DNA from: Patescibacteria group bacterium
Lineage (GTDB): Bacteria > Patescibacteriota > Patescibacteriia > Patescibacteriales > JAQTRU01
Length of the DNA stretch: 47,993 bases
Assembly: GCA_028711655.1 (NCBI GenBank)
Contig: JAQTRU010000003.1
Coordinates: 1 to 47,993 of the forward strand
Direction: 5' to 3'
Below, piece after piece: positions 8,067-16,465 of this stretch. The notes beneath the pieces are model-generated. The model searched no databases, was not told the DNA's origin, and saw only the letters and a list, made by a program, of their open reading frames with translations. How positions within the stretch are numbered: the stretch's first letter is position 1; each line of letters opens with the position of its first letter. A program made the position numbers and the translations under genes.

Positions 8067-11000
8067 CTATAATCTTTCTCTCCTCAACTCCTTGATCAAT
8101 AACCCGCCCAGAACTATAATTATCCCACCGGCTAAAACCAGCAAATATTTAAATAATTCCAGTTTCTTATCGCGGGCCGCTATTGCCCATTCGTTGCTAG
8201 CCGCCACTTCGCCCAAAACCTGCCCGGCCTCCCCCCGGCTTTGGCTTTCTATGTCTTTCCTTATTATATCGTCGGGCGAGCGCGGCATAATCCTTAAGCC
8301 CGATTCGGTCCGGCTCACTATGCCGGCAATGGTCAAAATTTCGCCCTCTTTTATTTCCTTAATATTTATCCCGGTGGTCCCTTTTATATAAACCCTTGTT
8401 TCTTCCGTGCCGTCGTCCAAATAAACAATTGAACTTTTTCTGTCAACAACCTCTCCGGTTATGGAAACCAAGCTGCCGACATATTCTTCAGTAATTTTTT
8501 CAATCGCTAATTCCGCCGGCGCCGGAGCCCCGCGATTTTCTATTATCTTCATATCCTCTTTAGTTTTGGTTTTTATCCTCTGCTCTCCGCCGGAAATCGA
8601 TATCTCCCCGCTCACCTCCAAATAGTCGCCAATTTTCAAATTGGGGAAATCCTTATTGTAATTATAAACCTGGATTCCGGGCGAGCCGACAATATAAAAA
8701 TATTGGGCGCCCAAAATCCCGGGCAGAACCGCCACAGTCCCTTCCGCTCTCACCAGATCGCCGGATTCAAATTCTTTGATTTTTTCTAAGGAAGTAACAA
8801 TATACCCGCCTGGCCCCGACTCCGAAGGCTTAACCGAGACTCCCAAAACGCTTGTTTGGCCGACGCTTTTGCTGCCCGCCACGGAAATTACATTTTCCTC
8901 ACCAGGCGTTAAAATCGTTGTCCAGAACCATTTCCCGTTTTCCGCCCGGGCATAGGATTCGCCAACAAAAGATTTCTCATAGCTAACTTCATCAACCAAT
9001 TCTTCCAGATTATTAAATAAACGGGCCGAATCATTCGTATTATTCAGAGCCAAACCGCTTTCGCTTCTCTCCAATAAATAAAAATCGCCCGGGAAAAGCC
9101 ATAAGTCAGAACTGATTTTATACGGCCGGCTACCGCCTTCCGCATCATCTATTTGCCAATTTAACAAATTAATTCTGCCATCGCCTGTATTTTTTAACTC
9201 TATCCACTCTCCCTCCGCATCCGCTCCTTCCGGATCAGGGAGAATTTCATTGATTATAACCGATGCCAGACTGCCTGGCTCGCTCGCCTGCCCTGACAGG
9301 CCAGCCAGAGAAACCACTCTTATAATTTCTTCTTTGCTAACCTCATTGGTCCCGTCGCTTACCGCCAGCTTCACCAAAAAACTGCCTTCTGCCAAATAAG
9401 TGTGTTCGGGCGAAGCCAAATCCAGTTTTATGCCGTCGCCAAAATCCCAGCTGAATTTTAATTCATCGCCGTCTTCATCAACTGTGTCAGAACTGTCAAA
9501 AATAATTGGTTGGCCAGCTATTATTTCTTCCGGATGGGAAAAAGAAACAAGCGGCGGGTGATTTATGGTTTTTATAATATTGGCTTCCGCCGGGGTAACA
9601 ACTTCGCTCCAAATCCATTTCCGGGTAGAGGTGGCAAAATTATAACTCCACCCCTCAATCGCTTTTTCATATTTTATTGTTTGGCAGGGCTCGTCTTTTA
9701 AAGGCTGAAAAAGCTTTGCGCTGTCGCCCCCGTTATTCAAAGCGATTTTAGTTTCCGGGCGAAAAATCGCCAAATACTGCCCGCCTTTTATAAGAATATT
9801 TTCTTTAAATTTAAATCTTGTCTTGCTGTCATCTCCCAGCCCCCACCCCAGCAAATTCACCTCTATTTCACCTTTATTATATAATTCAATAAATTCGGTT
9901 TCATTATCCCTGCCAATCGGATCAGGAAAAATTTCGGAAATAATTATATCATCGCTAAAATCATACAAAGCTTTTTCAACCGCGCTTATTTCTTCTTCTT
10001 CGTCAGCCACGGCCGTTATAATATTGCCCGTTCCTTTGGTCGGAGTGGTGGTAACGGCAAAATCATTCAGATTGTTAAAAGTGTTATAGCCATCAAATTT
10101 TCTAGCTAAAGAATCCGGATCAGAGGTGGCTGGGGCATTATTGGCCAAATCGCCGTCATCCCAATTTCCGTAAGTTACTTGGTCTATTAAATTTTTATCT
10201 TTATCGCGCAAAATAATTATGTCTCCATTGTTGTTTAAATTGCCCTTGGGTTTTTCTACGATAAAAAATTTTTCTTTCCCGCTTCCGGCCAGGGCTCCGG
10301 ATAAGCTTGTTTTGGCCCCGCTACCCTCTTCTATGGTCCAGCCGACCAAATCAATATCTTCTCCAGTCGCATTATACAATTCAATCCATTCCACTTCTCC
10401 GTCCGCCGGGTCAGACACAAATTCATTAATCACCACGTCGCCAAGATTTATTTTTTGCCCCCCTTGCAAAGGGGAGATGGGGGGGGCGGGGGATGTTGAA
10501 GTCGCCGTTTCTTCCCCTTGATAAAGGGGGTCAAGGGGATTTTCCGGCTCTTCGGCTGGGGGTGGAGGAGGTGGAGCGACAGACTCGCCGGAATTCTGCG
10601 GATTAGGATTTTCTTGGATAAAAAAATCGGCATTATTGTTATTAGTGTCGATATAATTATTATCTTGAAATTTTCGCTCAATGCTTTGATATACATTTTG
10701 ATCAGTGATTTGAAAAGCTGCAGTTTCAACAAAAACATTTTGAGCTTCTCCCCACCCGATACTATCTACTATCTCTCCGGTATTTGCCGCTCCAAAACGA
10801 AGAGCAACCCCATTATCCGAACTAATTGTTCCGGTGGTGGTGGCATTAGGAACAACTGGAATATCCATATAGTTGCTATTAGCCCAGAGATAGTACCCGT
10901 TCGCCGAGATATAAATATCACTTGTCCAAGATTTTATACTCGTGTCGCTTGTCCCAGTTTTGGTTCTTTTAACTAAACGATAGCCTTTTAAATTAATGCT

Positions 11001-11192
11001 AGCGTCGGTTGGATTATAAAGCTCAATAAAATCATTTTCTGTTTTGCCAGCGCCACCAGTAATCTGTATTTCGCTAATAACTATATGCTCGGCCGCCCAA
11101 CAATTTTCTCCTAAATAAAAAAATCCTGCTATAAATAACAAGATTAAAAAAACTTTTCCTGCCTTTGCAAGCAGGCCTCCTTGGTTTTTCAT
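8067..11192 (-). CDS. Lamin-tail / PKD domain cell-surface protein
   Basis: This is a 1041-residue exported surface protein. A signal peptide (1-33, ending CWAAEH) is followed by lamin-tail domains (LTD), recognised by E-I/F...ExxEFIELYN-like motifs, near 36-170, 250-350, 410-510 and 640-740. A PKD domain (FDSSDTVDEDGDELKFSWDFGDG) lies near 550-630. Two OB-fold-like nucleic-acid-binding segments follow near 800-960, and a C-terminal TM anchor (about 1015-1033) ends in RRERL. LTD and OB domains often accompany extracellular nucleases in other bacteria, but no nuclease domain is visible here, so a binding or structural role is inferred. A Pro-rich linker near 216-248 is made of repeat sequence (see 10449-10545). 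Confidence 0.9.
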   Translation of the reverse strand: MKNQGGLLAKAGKVFLILLFIAGFFYLGENCWAAEHIVISEIQITGGAGKTENDFIELYNPTDASINLKGYRLVKRTKTGTSDTSIKSWTSDIYISANGYYLWANSNYMDIPVVPNATTTGTISSDNGVALRFGAANTGEIVDSIGWGEAQNVFVETAAFQITDQNVYQSIERKFQDNNYIDTNNNNADFFIQENPNPQNSGESVAPPPPPPAEEPENPLDPLYQGEETATSTSPAPPISPLQGGQKINLGDVVINEFVSDPADGEVEWIELYNATGEDIDLVGWTIEEGSGAKTSLSGALAGSGKEKFFIVEKPKGNLNNNGDIIILRDKDKNLIDQVTYGNWDDGDLANNAPATSDPDSLARKFDGYNTFNNLNDFAVTTTPTKGTGNIITAVADEEEEISAVEKALYDFSDDIIISEIFPDPIGRDNETEFIELYNKGEIEVNLLGWGLGDDSKTRFKFKENILIKGGQYLAIFRPETKIALNNGGDSAKLFQPLKDEPCQTIKYEKAIEGWSYNFATSTRKWIWSEVVTPAEANIIKTINHPPLVSFSHPEEIIAGQPIIFDSSDTVDEDGDELKFSWDFGDGIKLDLASPEHTYLAEGSFLVKLAVSDGTNEVSKEEIIRVVSLAGLSGQASEPGSLASVIINEILPDPEGADAEGEWIELKNTGDGRINLLNWQIDDAEGGSRPYKISSDLWLFPGDFYLLERSESGLALNNTNDSARLFNNLEELVDEVSYEKSFVGESYARAENGKWFWTTILTPGEENVISVAGSKSVGQTSVLGVSVKPSESGPGGYIVTSLEKIKEFESGDLVRAEGTVAVLPGILGAQYFYIVGSPGIQVYNYNKDFPNLKIGDYLEVSGEISISGGEQRIKTKTKEDMKIIENRGAPAPAELAIEKITEEYVGSLVSITGEVVDRKSSIVYLDDGTEETRVYIKGTTGINIKEIKEGEILTIAGIVSRTESGLRIMPRSPDDIIRKDIESQSRGEAGQVLGEVAASNEWAIAARDKKLELFKYLLVLAGGIIIVLGGLLIKELRRERL
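10449..10545. repeat. CCCCTT...AAGGGG repeats inside the lamin-tail gene
   Basis: Two CCCCTT-loop-AAGGGG hairpin units lie in tandem and in-frame in the coding sequence, giving peptides of the PLYQGE and PLQGG type. The same units occur between genes at 22333-22382 and 22591-22622. They fall in the flexible linker between the first and second LTD. Confidence 0.7.
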
Positions 11193-11237
11193 AATAATCT
11201 ATTTGATTTAAAATTTAAAACTCGGCTTTTCCTTCCT

Positions 11238-11430
11238 TGTCATCCTGAACTTGATTCAGGATCCAGGAGAGAGCCGCACGCACTAAGATTTTGCAAAAAA
11301 GAAAATTGGAATCACGCACCCCTGGATCCCGGCTCGCGGGCCGGGATGACGGAAGAGAAACAGAGATTGTCGCGAGACCACGGCCTTTTCTCTTTGTCAT
11401 TCCCGCGAAAGCGGGAATCCAGGGGAGAGC
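11238..11430. repeat. Cluster of three dRS3-like GATCCAGG hairpins
   Basis: Three units each pair a stem (GTCATCCTGAA...TTCAGGATCCAGG; CCTGGATCCCGG...CCGGGATGAC; GTCATTCCCGCG...CGCGGGAATCCAGG). Units 1 and 3 share GAGAGCCGCAC downstream and unit 2 is inverted. They resemble the widespread Neisseria dRS3-like hairpins. A pair of relatives occurs at 22448-22568. Confidence 0.85.
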
Positions 11431-11450
11431 CGCACAAACCATACTAGCTA

Positions 11451-11479
11451 TTGATTTTATTCTAAAAATAAGCTATCTT
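11451..11479 (+). promoter_or_regulatory. Putative promoter of the interrupted small gene
   Basis: TTGATT at 11451-11456 and TATCTT at 11474-11479 are 17 bp apart. The transcript would have a leader of about 95 nt before the ATG at 11581. The match is moderate. Confidence 0.45.
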
Positions 11480-11580
11480 AATAGTCAAGATCTTTAACAA
11501 AAAGACACATTAATTTAAGGGGGGTATAAGCGATTTCGGCTATAAATGCTTATTCAAAAACCAATAAAAGAGGGGGCATC

Positions 11581-11844
11581 ATGTCTAAAAAAAACAAGCG
11601 GAATATACTCTACTTCAAGGGTAAATCCATGCGCAAGCTTTATGAGTGTATGTAGAGCTGGCAGAAAAAACACAAAAAACGTTTTCTTTCTGCTAGCATC
11701 CAGAAAGATGGTAATGTTTTTTGCTGCATTGCCCTAACTAATCCAACCGAAGTAATAATTACCAGCCAAGATGGCAAAAGTCATGCTAAGGTTCAGCATG
11801 GCGGCGTTCTGCAAACTACTGGAGGCAACTGTAATGAATATTAA
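11581..11844 (+). pseudogene. Small gene interrupted by an in-frame TAG
   Basis: An 87-codon frame starts at an ATG with a strong Shine-Dalgarno (AGAGGGGG, 11569-11576), rare in this window. It reads MSKKNKRNILYFKGKSMRKL, meets TAG at 11653-11655 after 24 codons, and continues open for 62 codons to TAA. The distal part (SWQKKHKKRFLSASIQKDG, then FCCIALTNPTEVIITSQDG) looks like genuine protein. One substitution (CAG to TAG) would explain the stop. A Rho-independent terminator follows 25 bp later. It could be a recent pseudogene, a readthrough gene or a sequence error. Family not recognised with confidence. The strong Shine-Dalgarno hints at acquisition from elsewhere. Confidence 0.6.
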
Positions 11845-11868
11845 GCGATCCGCATGATATCATTCTAT

Positions 11869-11905
11869 CCCCGGCATTCTTCTGAAAGTTTGCCGGGATT
11901 TTTTT
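11869..11905 (+). terminator. Rho-independent terminator
   Basis: The stem CCCGGCA (11870-11876) pairs with TGCCGGG (11891-11897), followed by seven T residues. It closes the interrupted small gene. Confidence 0.85.
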
Positions 11906-11927
11906 GTAAAAAATAACAAAAATTAAA

Positions 11928-12893
11928 TTATTTAACTTTATCCAAAACCTCTTCCAGCTCCCCCGGCAGCCCGATCGTAAAAGTCTGTTTCTCCCCGGCC
12001 AAGTCATAAAACGACAGTTTATCCGCCACTAAAAAAATCCGGCCTAAATTTAATTTTTTATTTTTCTCCCTGGTTTTTTTTGTGCTGTACAAATCATCCC
12101 CCACAAGCGGATGCCCATAAGAAAGCATGTGGACTCTTATCTGGTGCGTGCGGCCGGTTTTGATTTTAACTTTCAATAAAGTATAATTGATAAATTTTTT
12201 TATAATTTTAAATCCGGTAACGGCGCTTCTGGCTCCGGGCTTATTGACATTTTCCTCTTCCCCGTCGGTTATGGGCAGAGCGGCCATTTTGGCGCCGTCG
12301 CTTGAACGTTTTATCGGAAATAAAATTTTATCCTCGTCTTTTTCAATCCGGCCAAAAACCAAAGCCGTGTATTCTTTTTTTATCGTCCTTTCTTGAAACT
12401 GTTTTTTCAAATTATCAAAAGAATTTTGTTGTTTGGCGATAACCACCAGACCGCTCGCTTCCTTATCCAGGCGGTGGACGATTCCCGGGCGCTCCGGATC
12501 TTCCCCGATTTTTTTTATTCCCGGATATTTTTTCACCAGCATTTCCGCCAAACTTTCCCCTTTAAAAGAATTCGCTCCATGCATTATTAAGCCTGCCGGT
12601 TTGTTTATTACCAAATATTCATCGGTTTCGGCAATAATTTCCGGAAAAGAAAAATTTTGCTTTTTCTCTCTTGAAACATTGATTTCGGTCTCGACGACCG
12701 GAGTTAAAGCAATTTTAATCTCATCGCCTTCTTTTAAACTATAATGAGAAGAAACCACCCTGCCATTTGCGGTAATCCCGCCCCGCTTTACCAGCTTTTG
12801 AATCTGGCTGCGGGAAAAATCACTTAAATTTTCCGCCAAAAATTTATCCAGCCGCTGCCCGCTTTGTTCATTTTTTATTTTTAATGAATCCAT
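11928..12893 (-). CDS. rluD: RluD-family 23S rRNA pseudouridine synthase
   Basis: This enzyme isomerises uridine to pseudouridine in rRNA; RluD itself modifies helix 69 of 23S rRNA. The 321-residue protein has an S4 RNA-binding domain near 8-65 (GQRLDKFLAENLSDFSRSQIQ) and the catalytic domain with HRLDKEASGLVVIAK (catalytic Asp) near 140. The later motif RTHQIRVHM is typical of the RluA/C/D group. The ATG at 12893 is preferred over a GTG 21 bp upstream, because GGGAG lies about nine bases before it and homologues start near the S4 domain. The exact target (RluC or RluD type) is not settled. Confidence 0.93.
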   Translation of the reverse strand: MDSLKIKNEQSGQRLDKFLAENLSDFSRSQIQKLVKRGGITANGRVVSSHYSLKEGDEIKIALTPVVETEINVSREKKQNFSFPEIIAETDEYLVINKPAGLIMHGANSFKGESLAEMLVKKYPGIKKIGEDPERPGIVHRLDKEASGLVVIAKQQNSFDNLKKQFQERTIKKEYTALVFGRIEKDEDKILFPIKRSSDGAKMAALPITDGEEENVNKPGARSAVTGFKIIKKFINYTLLKVKIKTGRTHQIRVHMLSYGHPLVGDDLYSTKKTREKNKKLNLGRIFLVADKLSFYDLAGEKQTFTIGLPGELEEVLDKVK

Positions 12894-12905
12894 AAGTCTA
12901 TATTC

Positions 12906-12958
12906 TCCCGCCACTTATATAAATTTATAGAGGGCGGGATCCCGCTAAGGCGGTGATA
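12906..12958. repeat. GGCGGGATCCCGC repeat, copy 2 (inverted)
   Basis: This 53-bp element is the reverse-oriented homologue of 311-363, with the GGGCGGGATCCCGC core and a TATCACCGCC end on the minus strand. It lies between the glycosyltransferase and pseudouridine synthase genes, and its edge supplies the Shine-Dalgarno-like GGGAG of the latter. Confidence 0.7.
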
Positions 12959-12976
12959 AATTCTATATTCCATATT

Positions 12977-14122
12977 CTAGATTAATATTTTCCCCATCGC
13001 TGCCACCGCTTTCTCAAGCGTAAAATCAGCTTCAACCAAACTTTTGGCTTTCTCCCCGAAACGCCGGGACCGAATTTTATTTTTATACAGCTCTATAATT
13101 TTTTGGGCCAAAACTTCACTGTTGCCGGTTTCAACCAAAATCCCCGCCTTTTCTTCTAAAATCAAATCCTCAAAACCGCGATTGCAAAAACCAATTACGG
13201 GCAACCCTTCTGACATAATTCTTAAAACCGTAGCCAGGTTGGCTAGCCTTGGAGTTTCGTTAACAGCGATAAAGGCGTCAAAGCTGTCTGACCATTTTTT
13301 TAGATTCCCCCGCTCGCTTACAAACCAAACCAAATTATCAATCCCTAATTTCTTGGCGAGCCAGGACAATTTTTTCTCGCCTTCGTCTTTTGGCCCCACT
13401 CGGCATTCGCCGACAATGATAAGCTGCAAGTTGGGAATAACCGCCAAACAGATTTTAACCGCCTGAAATAAATTTTCAATTTGGTGAGGCTGGGAAAAAT
13501 CGGTTATCACGCCCAAAGTGAAATACTTGCGGGAAAAATTTGATTTCTCCGCCTTGGCTAAATTGGAAAAAATGTTTTGCTGGCGGCCGGGCTGATTTGG
13601 CTTGATGCCGGGAGAAATTTTTTTTATCCGATCAGCCGTAATGCCAAAACTCCCAAGGCGCGCCTCTGTCAAGCTGATAGAGGAAACTAAAATCGCCCGA
13701 CGGGAATAAAAACGGTACAAAAACAAAAAACCGGCCGGCATTTTCCGATAATCAATCTCCGGCAATTCCAACCAAACAACTTTTATTCTCAATAAAGACG
13801 CTAAGGGGGTGAGAATAATTTTTTCGTTCCCGCCCAAACAGACAAAGGTTTTCACGTTTTTATTATATTTCAAAAAAACAAAAGAAAAAGAAAAGAAAAA
13901 AAACAAAAACGGATAAGCCAAAAGAAAAAAGGCAAAACTTAAATTACTTCTAGCCTCCGGGCCAAAATACGCTTTTCTCGCTTTCCCGCAGTCCTTTGGC
14001 CCTGAATTAAGGCACGTCGAAAGAAAATAAAAAAAATGTCCCCTTTTTTCAAGTTCATCAAAAAGGTCTAAAAAAAACGAAGGAATTTCTTTCAAAGAAT
14101 TGGCGACTGCTATGTTTGCCAT
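12977..14122 (-). CDS. GT4-family glycosyltransferase
   Basis: This 381-residue protein has the GT-B layout. An N-terminal half with a hydrophobic stretch (FLLAYPFLFFFFSFSFVFL, about 66-84) may attach it to the membrane. The C-terminal nucleotide-sugar domain has FTLGVITDFSQPHQIENLFQAVK (about 200-222) and the donor-site region MSEGLPVIGFCNRGFEDLILEEKAGILVE, where the usual E-x7-E is partly present (E...E). It likely transfers a sugar from a nucleotide donor to a lipid-linked or surface glycan. The next minus-strand gene upstream is a flippase, so a surface polysaccharide or glycoprotein pathway is likely. Donor and acceptor cannot be told. Confidence 0.85.
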   Translation of the reverse strand: MANIAVANSLKEIPSFFLDLFDELEKRGHFFYFLSTCLNSGPKDCGKARKAYFGPEARSNLSFAFFLLAYPFLFFFFSFSFVFLKYNKNVKTFVCLGGNEKIILTPLASLLRIKVVWLELPEIDYRKMPAGFLFLYRFYSRRAILVSSISLTEARLGSFGITADRIKKISPGIKPNQPGRQQNIFSNLAKAEKSNFSRKYFTLGVITDFSQPHQIENLFQAVKICLAVIPNLQLIIVGECRVGPKDEGEKKLSWLAKKLGIDNLVWFVSERGNLKKWSDSFDAFIAVNETPRLANLATVLRIMSEGLPVIGFCNRGFEDLILEEKAGILVETGNSEVLAQKIIELYKNKIRSRRFGEKAKSLVEADFTLEKAVAAMGKILI

Positions 14123-14153
14123 ATTAAAAATGTTTAAAAATCCTAAATACTTT

Positions 14154-14300
14154 GAGATGGTTACAAAACTATTTTGTGACTAAATTTAGATATTTTCAGC
14201 CGAGATTAGGAAAGCCAGCCCCGCATTTGCGGGGCGCCAGCTTGACGAAGTATCGGCTGAAAATAACAAATTGTAGTAGAAATAATTTTGTAACCATCTC
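14154..14300. mobile_element. MITE-like element with 20-bp terminal inverted repeats
   Basis: The ends GAGATGGTTACAAAA and TTTTGTAACCATCTC are perfect 15-bp inverted repeats and extend imperfectly to about 20 bp. An inner inverted pair TATTTTCAGCCGA / TCGGCTGAAAATA and a central CCCCGC-ATTT-GCGGGG hairpin are nested. It encodes nothing and occupies the gap between the glycosyltransferase and flippase genes. No target duplication is obvious. Confidence 0.7.
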
Positions 14301-14320
14301 TTTATGCTGAATATTTAACT

Positions 14321-15787
14321 CTAACCTTTATTTAGCAAGACCAAAATTTCTTTTTTTGTTACACCCTTAAAAAGATACAGGGCCGCAAAATAAATTCCGG
14401 CGGAAAAAACTAAAGTTAAAAACAAACCGCCCGCGCTCCCATAATACCAACCGGGAAGAAAAAAGAGAAAGGCGGCCATAACGGCTGATGCCAAAACCGA
14501 TTTGAATAAAATTCTAATATTAAAAAAGAAGCCGGCGTATTTGTGAACAAGATAGAAGGCGACCAAGGCGATAAAAAATTCGCTGTAAACCGTTACCCAG
14601 GCCGCGCCCAAATAAGAAAAACGGGGAATGAAAATAAGATAACCGGCCAGAGCCGTAAAGCTCGTAAAAAAATAAGCGCCTATGATTTTTTTCTGCTTAT
14701 CCAGGGCGATGATAGCGTGGGAAAAAATACAGCCGAAGAATATGGCCAAGGAGGCCAGAACTAAAATTTTAAGAACGGAACCGGCGGCCGCAAAATCCCC
14801 CCCGGCGACGACAACCATAATTTCTTTGGCCAAAAATTGGGCCCCCACCGCCAAAGGCACGCCTAAAATCATCATAAAATCAAAAGATTTTTGTAAAACC
14901 CTTTTGAAAGCCTCAATATTCCTTTCCGCCCAGTTCATAGTTAAAATAGGCAGAATGATTCCGGCAAACATAAAAGGAATGGTAATTAAAACGTCAATCA
15001 CCTTGTAGGCGGCGCCGTAAATTCCGACTTCGGCCGGCTCCTTTATCAGGGATAAGATCAAAGTGTCGGCTTTAAGGTAAATCAGATTAAAGGCGATAGT
15101 AATAGCCAACGGCCAGGTTTTGGCGATAATTTCTTTCCAAACCGGGTAGTCAAATCTGATTTTTAAGCGAAAAAATCCCGAGGAAAATATAAATAAAACC
15201 AAAAAGTTAACCGCCGAGGCCAGAACCGTAATAAAAATAACTCCCAAAAGGCCGAGATTAAGCTTAACCGCCAAAATAGCGCCGATAACCAGAACTAACC
15301 GACCCAGAATTTCCGCTATGGAAACCTTGTCCATTCTTAGCTTTTTTTGGAACAAACCGACAAAAATTTGGTTTAAAGCCACGAAAAGAAAAGAAAAAAC
15401 CGCCACAGCCACTCCTATTTTTACGTCCCGGCTATAAGGGAAAAAAAATATGGTGAGCGGAGCCAGGGCCAAAAAAAACAAGGCTGAAATCAAACGCAAA
15501 GTAAAGAGATTATTTAAAATTTTTTCTTCATCCGCTCCGGGCTGGCTGATCATCTGCGTCGTGACTAAAGTCAGGCCCAGATCGGACAAGATTCCAAAAA
15601 CCGATAAAAAAGTGATGATGGTGGTATATTCGCCAAAACCTACTGTCCCTAAATAACGGGTTATAATCGCTACTGCCGCCAAACCGAAAATCGTGGCGAT
15701 AACCTTGCTTATTATCTGAATTATGGTATTGTAAAAAACCTTAGCTGATAAATTTACTCCGTTAGGAATTTTCGTAAAACCCTGCAT
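14321..15787 (-). CDS. MOP-superfamily polysaccharide flippase (Wzx-like)
   Basis: This 488-residue integral membrane protein has about 14 hydrophobic segments and fits the polysaccharide transport/MOP family that flips lipid-linked sugars across the membrane. The start NGVNLSAKVFYNTIIQIISKVIATIFGLAAVAII is typical, with the VAIITRYLGTVGFGEYTTI loop common in this family. Length is normal. It is upstream of the glycosyltransferase on the same strand; a MITE-like element lies between, so co-transcription is uncertain. Substrate unknown. Confidence 0.92.
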   Translation of the reverse strand: MQGFTKIPNGVNLSAKVFYNTIIQIISKVIATIFGLAAVAIITRYLGTVGFGEYTTIITFLSVFGILSDLGLTLVTTQMISQPGADEEKILNNLFTLRLISALFFLALAPLTIFFFPYSRDVKIGVAVAVFSFLFVALNQIFVGLFQKKLRMDKVSIAEILGRLVLVIGAILAVKLNLGLLGVIFITVLASAVNFLVLFIFSSGFFRLKIRFDYPVWKEIIAKTWPLAITIAFNLIYLKADTLILSLIKEPAEVGIYGAAYKVIDVLITIPFMFAGIILPILTMNWAERNIEAFKRVLQKSFDFMMILGVPLAVGAQFLAKEIMVVVAGGDFAAAGSVLKILVLASLAIFFGCIFSHAIIALDKQKKIIGAYFFTSFTALAGYLIFIPRFSYLGAAWVTVYSEFFIALVAFYLVHKYAGFFFNIRILFKSVLASAVMAAFLFFLPGWYYGSAGGLFLTLVFSAGIYFAALYLFKGVTKKEILVLLNKG

Positions 15788-15804
15788 AAATCTTAAGCCC
15801 CGCT

Positions 15805-15841
15805 TCCAATCCCTTGTTTCTAGAAATTTCTAACGGGGTGA
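15805..15841. repeat. TTTCTAACGGGGTGAA hairpin remnant
   Basis: AGAAATTTCTAACGGGGTGAA resembles one arm of a larger palindrome whose other arm has decayed. The same CTAACGGGGTGAA sequence makes the hairpin at 33963-34006. It lies upstream of the flippase gene on the minus strand. Confidence 0.4.
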
Positions 15842-15847
15842 ATATAA

Positions 15848-15876
15848 TTGAATAATTTCGTATTTTTAGGTATAAT
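15848..15876 (+). promoter_or_regulatory. Promoter of the pilin operon
   Basis: TTGAAT at 15848-15853 and TATAAT at 15871-15876 are separated by 17 bp. Transcription would start near 15883, about 80 nt before the pilin gene. Confidence 0.7.
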
Positions 15877-15962
15877 TTAAATATAATAAATAATCTATTT
15901 AGTATTTGTAAATTTGTAAAAGATTTGTAATTTGTAGATATTTAAATTATAACACAAACTAT

Positions 15963-16439
15963 ATGAAAATCACTAAAATTAAAAAATGCTTTTTCTCCGC
16001 TCTTTTATTATCCGCCATCCTTCTATTCCAGGTAATCCTGGCCCAATTTTCTTCCATGCCGATGGCGCAGGCTGCGGAAAGCAAATTGTGGAATATGCAA
16101 AAACAATCCGGAATAGGCCAAATCGGCAGCCAAGCTTTTGGCAGCGAAACTCCGAAAGACGTGAGGGAAATAGCCGTTTTAATCATAAAAGTTTTTCTGG
16201 GATTTTTGGGAATAATTTTTTTGGTTCTGATAATCTCGGCCGGCTTTAAATACATGACGTCTGCGGGCAATGAGGAAAAAATAACCGAAGCCCTAAACCA
16301 AATTAAAACCGGCGTAATCGGCCTGATAATAATCCTCACTTCCTACGCTGTCACTTCTTACCTTACTGACTGCGTCTTTGAAATAACTAACCGAGGAAGA
16401 GACTCTGTCTGGATGTGCAATAGAGATTATACTTACTAA
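15963..16439 (+). CDS. VirB2/TrbC-like type IV secretion pilin
   Basis: This 158-residue protein has a signal peptide (about 1-37, cleaved after MAQA), a short external segment, and two TM helices (about 71-93 and 108-128) around a loop containing SAGFKYMTSAGNEEKITEALNQIKTG. That YMTSAG-NxEK loop is characteristic of the VirB2/TrbC-type pilins widely present in Patescibacteria. Two cysteines lie in the C-terminal part. It may form pili for DNA uptake, conjugation or host attachment. No other T4SS genes are in the window. A glycoside hydrolase gene follows after 26 bp. Confidence 0.85.
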   Translation: MKITKIKKCFFSALLLSAILLFQVILAQFSSMPMAQAAESKLWNMQKQSGIGQIGSQAFGSETPKDVREIAVLIIKVFLGFLGIIFLVLIISAGFKYMTSAGNEEKITEALNQIKTGVIGLIIILTSYAVTSYLTDCVFEITNRGRDSVWMCNRDYTY

Positions 16440-16465
16440 AACTTGGTTTTGCGGTTATTTTCTCT

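Noticed and set aside
11215-11442. Small frames with PAKAGIQ-type peptides
   Set aside because: They are translations of dRS3-like hairpins and not genes.
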